This document shows, piece after piece, positions 15,623 through 18,212 of a stretch of 18,212 nucleotides of DNA (positions within the stretch are counted from its first letter, which is position 1; each line of letters opens with the position of its first letter). The stretch is from Sulfuritalea sp. GTDB taxonomy: Bacteria; Pseudomonadota; Gammaproteobacteria; Burkholderiales; Rhodocyclaceae. Location: assembly GCA_021738105.1 (NCBI GenBank), contig JAIPCS010000046.1:1-18212 (forward strand), written 5' to 3'. Below the pieces are notes generated by a model. The model did no database searches and had not been told where the DNA came from. It was given only the letters and a program-made list of their open reading frames with translations. The translations under genes were made by a program, and so were the position numbers.

Positions 15623-15650
15623 TAAAGATATAGATTCTCGCAGCCGTTAA
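15623..15650 (+). promoter_or_regulatory. Sigma28 (FliA)-type promoter for the CZB chemoreceptor
   Basis: TAAA (15623-15626, in CTAAAG) and GCCGTTAA (15643-15650; 7 of 8 to GCCGATAA) are 16 nt apart. Start of transcription would be near 15657 and the leader about 50 nt. The layout is the same as at 5416-5443 before the other chemoreceptor gene. Confidence 0.65.
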
Positions 15651-15706
15651 AAGAGTTGAGCGGCCGCGATGCGGGAAGGGCTCGGTTTATCTGGAAAGGA
15701 ACCAAC

Positions 15707-16813
15707 ATGTTCGGAAACGGAAAGCACAAACAAGAAATTGCCGAACTCAAACAGCGCTTGCAGGATCAGGAAGCCGCTATCGCCGGCGAACGCGCACGGC
15801 TGCAGGAGGAGCGAGCGGGTATTCAGAACGTGTTGACCCGGGTGGAAGCCCAGCTTGGCTTTCACACCGGACTCTTTGACAATTTGATGGTCTTTGTTGA
15901 AACCGCTGCCGGCTCACAGCAGTCGCTCGCGCAGCTGGCAAACGCGATGAAGGCCGAGGCTGCGTCTGCCGACAGCGCGTCGACGCAGGCATCCGCAAAT
16001 CTGGCAGCGGTCAATGCCGTTTGTGACAACGTTCGCGCCATGACGACCAATACACAGCAGGTCAGCGAGATCGTCGGTCAACTCAGCGACCAAGCCGCCA
16101 AAATTGGCGGCATCGTAGGATTGATCAAGGAGATCGCCGATCAGACCAATCTGCTGGCACTGAACGCAGCCATCGAGGCGGCCCGCGCCGGCGAGCAGGG
16201 ACGCGGCTTTGCGGTAGTGGCCGATGAAGTACGCAAACTGGCCGAGCGCACCGCCGGGGCCACCGCTGACATTTCAGCGTTGGTTACGACCATCCAGGAG
16301 GTCACCAAAAACGCGACGGGTGCCATGGAGGTCTCACCGGAGCAATCGAAGACTTTCGAAAATGACGCCGAAGTGGCCACCGGCACCATGCACACGCTGA
16401 TAGCAACATCGCACAAGGCACGCTCCACCATCCGCGGAGCCGCACTGCGCACATTTGTCGAAGTTGCCAAGATTGACCACCTGATTTACAAACTCGAAAT
16501 TTACAAAGTCCTGATGGGACTCTCGCCGAAAACCGCAGAGGATTTTGCCAGCCATACGGCGTGTCGACTGGGCAAGTGGTACTACGAAGGCGATGGTCGC
16601 GACAGCTTCTCCAAATTGATGGCTTACAGCAGAATTGAGGTACCGCACAAACAGGTGCATGTGGCCGGCCGCGATGCCGTCAGCCACTATCGGTCCGGCC
16701 GACACCAGGACGCCGTGATCAGCGGCAATGCCATGGAACAGGCCAGCACCCAGGTGCTGCATGAACTCGAAAACCTCGCCTTGCAAGGTGAAGCCGAAGC
16801 GAACGAAGAGTAA
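15707..16813 (+). CDS. Soluble chemoreceptor (MCP signalling domain) with C-terminal CZB zinc domain
   Basis: A 368-aa cytoplasmic protein with no membrane segment. Residues 5-48 are a charged coiled coil. The MCP signalling hairpin covers about 115-200, with the tip at [20 protein letters not shown] (145-164) and [17 protein letters not shown]. Residues 245-335 are a CZB (chemoreceptor zinc-binding) domain: KIDHLIYK (H258), [13 protein letters not shown] (C286) and VPHKQVH (H314, H318) supply the 3His/1Cys zinc site of the family. CZB receptors have been linked to zinc, pH and hypochlorous acid sensing; which applies here is unknown. The ATG at 15707 has AAAGGA six nt upstream, better than the in-frame start at 15656. 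It is preceded by a sigma28-like promoter, consistent with flagellar-regulon expression. Confidence 0.93.
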   Translation: MFGNGKHKQEIAELKQRLQDQEAAIAGERARLQEERAGIQNVLTRVEAQLGFHTGLFDNLMVFVETAAGSQQSLAQLANAMKAEAASADSASTQASANLAAVNAVCDNVRAMTTNTQQVSEIVGQLSDQAAKIGGIVGLIKEIADQTNLLALNAAIEAARAGEQGRGFAVVADEVRKLAERTAGATADISALVTTIQEVTKNATGAMEVSPEQSKTFENDAEVATGTMHTLIATSHKARSTIRGAALRTFVEVAKIDHLIYKLEIYKVLMGLSPKTAEDFASHTACRLGKWYYEGDGRDSFSKLMAYSRIEVPHKQVHVAGRDAVSHYRSGRHQDAVISGNAMEQASTQVLHELENLALQGEAEANEE

Positions 16814-16947
16814 GCGCAAAGCAGGCTGCGACAGACGGCGTTCACGCACGCCGATGCCGTCAGTGCACCTATGGAAACAACGGAAGGGAGCCTTCGATTG
16901 AAGTTTGCGCTGACCGGTCAGGTATCAGGCGCAGGATGAAGGCCCCT

Positions 16948-16980
16948 GTCGTAGAGCCTTTGTCGGCTATTGACTACGAC
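16948..16980. repeat. Strong inverted repeat at the convergent end of the CZB chemoreceptor region
   Basis: GTCGTAG (16948-16954) is exactly complementary to CTACGAC (16974-16980), and directly inside it AGCC (16955-16958) pairs with GGCT (16965-16968), leaving a TTTGTC loop and a 5-nt bulge. It covers the stop codon of the small minus-strand ORF at 16974. No T-run is present on either side, so termination is possible but not shown. Confidence 0.45.
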
Positions 16981-17120
16981 CTGCGCAACGGCCGCAAAAC
17001 CAGCCTTGAATACACCGAGTCGATGATTTCCGCTTCCCGCGGGTTCAGGGAAAAAAAGCCGTAACGGCGCCACGCCCGAATAGCGCTTCGAAGTTCATGG
17101 AAGGAAATAGGATTGCTCAT
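16974..17120 (-). CDS. Hypothetical small basic protein (48 aa)
   Basis: An open frame of 48 codons on the minus strand with an ideal AGGAGG (17132-17127) six nt before the ATG. The product starts MSNPISFHELRSAIRAWRRY and ends VLRPLRRS. It is rich in Arg, has no membrane segment or signal peptide, and its middle (NPREAEIIDSVYSRLV) looks helical. I do not recognise a family. It starts 19 nt after the end of another small minus-strand frame and lies downstream of the TusE/DsrC-like gene, so the three may form one transcript. The good ribosome site is the main reason to call it. Confidence 0.5.
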   Translation of the reverse strand: MSNPISFHELRSAIRAWRRYGFFSLNPREAEIIDSVYSRLVLRPLRRS

Positions 17121-17139
17121 TGCGTGCCTCCTGTCTCGG

Positions 17140-17346
17140 TCATGCCATCAAGAACACGGTAAAACAGAAGCGATCATCTCCGATTCGGTCTGCCCGAAAA
17201 GGATGGAACGCCAGTAAAGCAAGCTTTGCTTGTGTCCATTCGCCAACATCGGTTTCTGATGCAACCAGGCAGCATCGTTTCATATCGAAAGAGTCGCCGA
17301 TACAAAAATCACGACCGGTAAACTCTCGGATTTCGATGGCTTGCAA
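17140..17346 (-). CDS. Hypothetical small protein (about 68 aa), start uncertain
   Basis: An open frame on the minus strand, beginning at a TTG (17346) with no good ribosome site and ending at 17140. The product runs IEIREFTGRDFCIGDSFDMK, then CCLVASETDVGEWTQAKLAL, then FHPFRADRIGDDRFCFTVFL. It has four cysteines and a soluble, mixed composition that reads like protein, but I recognise no family. There is an internal ATG at residue 22. Because the start is poor, it could be the 3' part of a decayed gene. It sits between the TusE/DsrC-like gene (59 nt away) and the 48-aa ORF. Confidence 0.35.
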   Translation of the reverse strand: MQAIEIREFTGRDFCIGDSFDMKRCCLVASETDVGEWTQAKLALLAFHPFRADRIGDDRFCFTVFLMA

Positions 17347-17405
17347 ACAGCGTATCCGATATCAAGGCAGCTTTCCGACGGCGGCACGTCCCGCCTTCAC
17401 TAGAG

Positions 17406-17735
17406 CTAGACGCAGCCGGTGGGCTTGGGCATGCCGGCGTAACGTGCCGCCTGTTTGGCGGGGCCGTAGGGAAACAGGTCAAACAGGTATTTCTTGTCGC
17501 TGAACTGATCGCCGAGCGAATCGCCGATCAGCTTTGACATCACGCGCAAATTGGGAGCCGTGCCATTTTCTGCGTAGTACTCGCGGATCCAGCGCACTAC
17601 CTGCCAGTGCTCGTCGGCAAGTGCGAGTTGATCGCGTTCGGCGAGAAACTGCGCCACGTCTTCGCTCCAGTCGTCGAGCGAAGCCAGGTAACCCTCCGCA
17701 TCGGTTTCTATTTCACGTCCATTTACGTTGATCAT
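17406..17735 (-). CDS. TusE/DsrC-family sulfur-relay protein with a single C-terminal cysteine
   Basis: A 109-aa cytoplasmic protein of the DsrC/TusE family. It has EGYLASLDDW (14-23), HWQVVRWIREYY (43-54), APNLRVMSKLI (60-70), LFDLFPYGPAKQAARYAG (84-101) and the flexible tail MPKPTGCV. C108, the penultimate cysteine, is kept. The second cysteine that true DsrC carries eleven residues earlier is Ala97 here. That is the TusE-like state: it can accept and pass a persulfide but cannot form the DsrC trisulfide, so it is not the partner of dissimilatory sulfite reductase. A tRNA 2-thiolation or regulatory role is possible. Start 17735 is preferred because AGAGAG is six nt upstream; an ATG at 17741 adds two residues. 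It diverges from iorA. Confidence 0.9.
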   Translation of the reverse strand: MINVNGREIETDAEGYLASLDDWSEDVAQFLAERDQLALADEHWQVVRWIREYYAENGTAPNLRVMSKLIGDSLGDQFSDKKYLFDLFPYGPAKQAARYAGMPKPTGCV

Positions 17736-17741
17736 TTTCAT

Positions 17742-18009
17742 CTCTCTGTTCTTGGGGTTGGGGGTATTACTTGAGTATTTTTGTCGGATTATAAAGCAGC
17801 ACTGCGGTGAACCTCATCAATGCTCTTGAGCCCTCAATCGCCCGCCTTTATCACGGTTTCGGCCCAGTCCGACCAAAGATACGGGCCACACCATTGTGGA
17901 CGCCCACGTCTCAAATCCGGATAATCCGACAGGTTCCGTTTGTCCATGACCGGCTAGGGGCTACTCCCCCCGGCGTCGGTCGATTTTTTTCTTTTTGCGA
18001 GAGATCATC
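17742..18009. other. Divergent promoter region between the TusE-like gene and iorA
   Basis: These 268 bases carry no convincing gene. Seen in them are a perfect -10 for the leftward gene (17788-17793) and a short palindrome TTGAG-CC-CTCAA (17826-17837) that could be a regulator site. A polypyrimidine stretch (17982-17996) lies just before the iorA ribosome site GAGAG (17999-18003). Confidence 0.45.
17788..17793 (-). promoter_or_regulatory. -10 element of the TusE/DsrC-like gene
   Basis: On the minus strand TATAAT at 17793-17788 is a perfect -10, about 50 nt before the start codon. The -35 region is weak: TTGATG lies 21 nt upstream, too far, and nothing better stands at 16-18 nt. Confidence 0.45.
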
Positions 18010-18212
18010 ATGGCCGCAGTCATGCCACAAGCTACCCGTTCCCCGGCTCCGCCTCCAGCCGCCAGCCGCCTGCTGCTTTCCGGCAACGAAGCCGTTGCCC
18101 GCGCCGTGGGGGAATCCGGTGTGAGTGTCGCCCCCCCCTACCCGGGCACGCCGGCCACCGAGATCATCGAATCGCTGGCGCGGTATCCCGATCTGCACGC
18201 CGAATGGTCGGT
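18010..18212 (+). CDS. iorA: Indolepyruvate:ferredoxin oxidoreductase alpha subunit, 5' part only
   Basis: The frame from the ATG at 18010 is open to the right edge (67 codons). After a Pro/Ala-rich lead of about 18 residues it reads RLLLSGNEAVARAVGESGVS, then YPGTPATEIIESLARYPDLH and AEWS. LLSGNEA(I/V)A and YPGTPxTEI are the IorA N-terminus, the TPP-dependent subunit that converts arylpyruvates to arylacetyl-CoA with ferredoxin reduction. GAGAG lies six nt upstream; an ATG at 18022 is an in-frame alternative. The rest, including the TPP and ferredoxin domains, and any iorB partner are outside. Diverges from the TusE/DsrC-like gene. Confidence 0.88.
   Translation, partial: MAAVMPQATRSPAPPPAASRLLLSGNEAVARAVGESGVSVAPPYPGTPATEIIESLARYPDLHAEWS

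Noticed and set aside
17120..17503. 127-codon plus-strand frame
   Set aside because: It overlaps the TusE/DsrC-like gene antisense, has Arg/Ser-rich shadow composition and no ribosome site.
17911..18198. 95-codon minus-strand frame at the right edge
   Set aside because: It is antisense to the clear iorA start and is glycine/arginine-rich without family features.

Overview
The window reads as chromosomal DNA of a motile, metabolically flexible Gram-negative proteobacterium. A betaproteobacterium of the Rhodocyclales or a relative is my best guess. Grounds are the moderately high GC, the AroG-type DAHP synthase, MCP and CZB chemoreceptors, FNR-type and sigma28-type promoter motifs, a TusE/DsrC-like sulfur-relay protein, and two anaerobic-style 2-oxoacid:acceptor oxidoreductases. 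Taxonomy is inferred from gene content only. I see no mobile element, rRNA, tRNA or CRISPR array.

Layout. (a) 1-3226: a SulP anion permease, cut by the left edge, diverges from an SLC13-type permease carrying two RCK_C/TrkA_C domains. (b) 3370-5443: a membrane chemoreceptor with a Cache-like domain at its cytoplasmic C-terminus, on the minus strand, with a sigma28-like promoter far upstream. (c) 5573-6517: a two-gene unit, DUF2249 plus FmdE-domain protein, behind a near-perfect FNR/Anr/Dnr-type site. (d) 9503-6551, minus strand: a tightly coupled cassette of an ArnT/GT39-like glycosyltransferase, a UbiA-family protein with the decaprenyl-phosphate phosphoribosyltransferase motif, and a stand-alone cyclic-nucleotide-binding protein. 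(e) 10732-9665, minus strand: AroG. Diverging from it is (f) 10901-15399: a four-gene operon for a 2-oxoacid:acceptor oxidoreductase (gamma, alpha, beta) plus a GltD-like flavoprotein with a fused ferredoxin domain. (g) 15707-16813: a soluble chemoreceptor with a C-terminal CZB zinc domain, behind a second sigma28-like promoter of the same architecture. (h) 16974-17735, minus strand: two small unrecognised ORFs and a TusE/DsrC-like gene. (i) 18010 to the right edge: the start of iorA (indolepyruvate:ferredoxin oxidoreductase alpha subunit).

How the parts fit together. The operon in (f) looks like a self-contained 2-oxoacid:NAD(P)+ oxidoreductase resembling the phenylglyoxylate:NAD+ type. With iorA at the edge and aroG divergent from (f), the right half has an aromatic 2-oxoacid theme, but the substrate cannot be read from sequence. 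The two chemoreceptors share a promoter layout (CTAAAG, 15 nt, GCCGTTA), which suggests they belong to the flagellar regulon. The FNR-type site places the DUF2249/FmdE pair under oxygen or nitrogen-oxide control. Best candidates for undescribed biology are the UbiA/GT39/cNMP cassette with its structured leader, the FNR-driven DUF2249-FmdE pair, and the two small ORFs beside the TusE-like gene.
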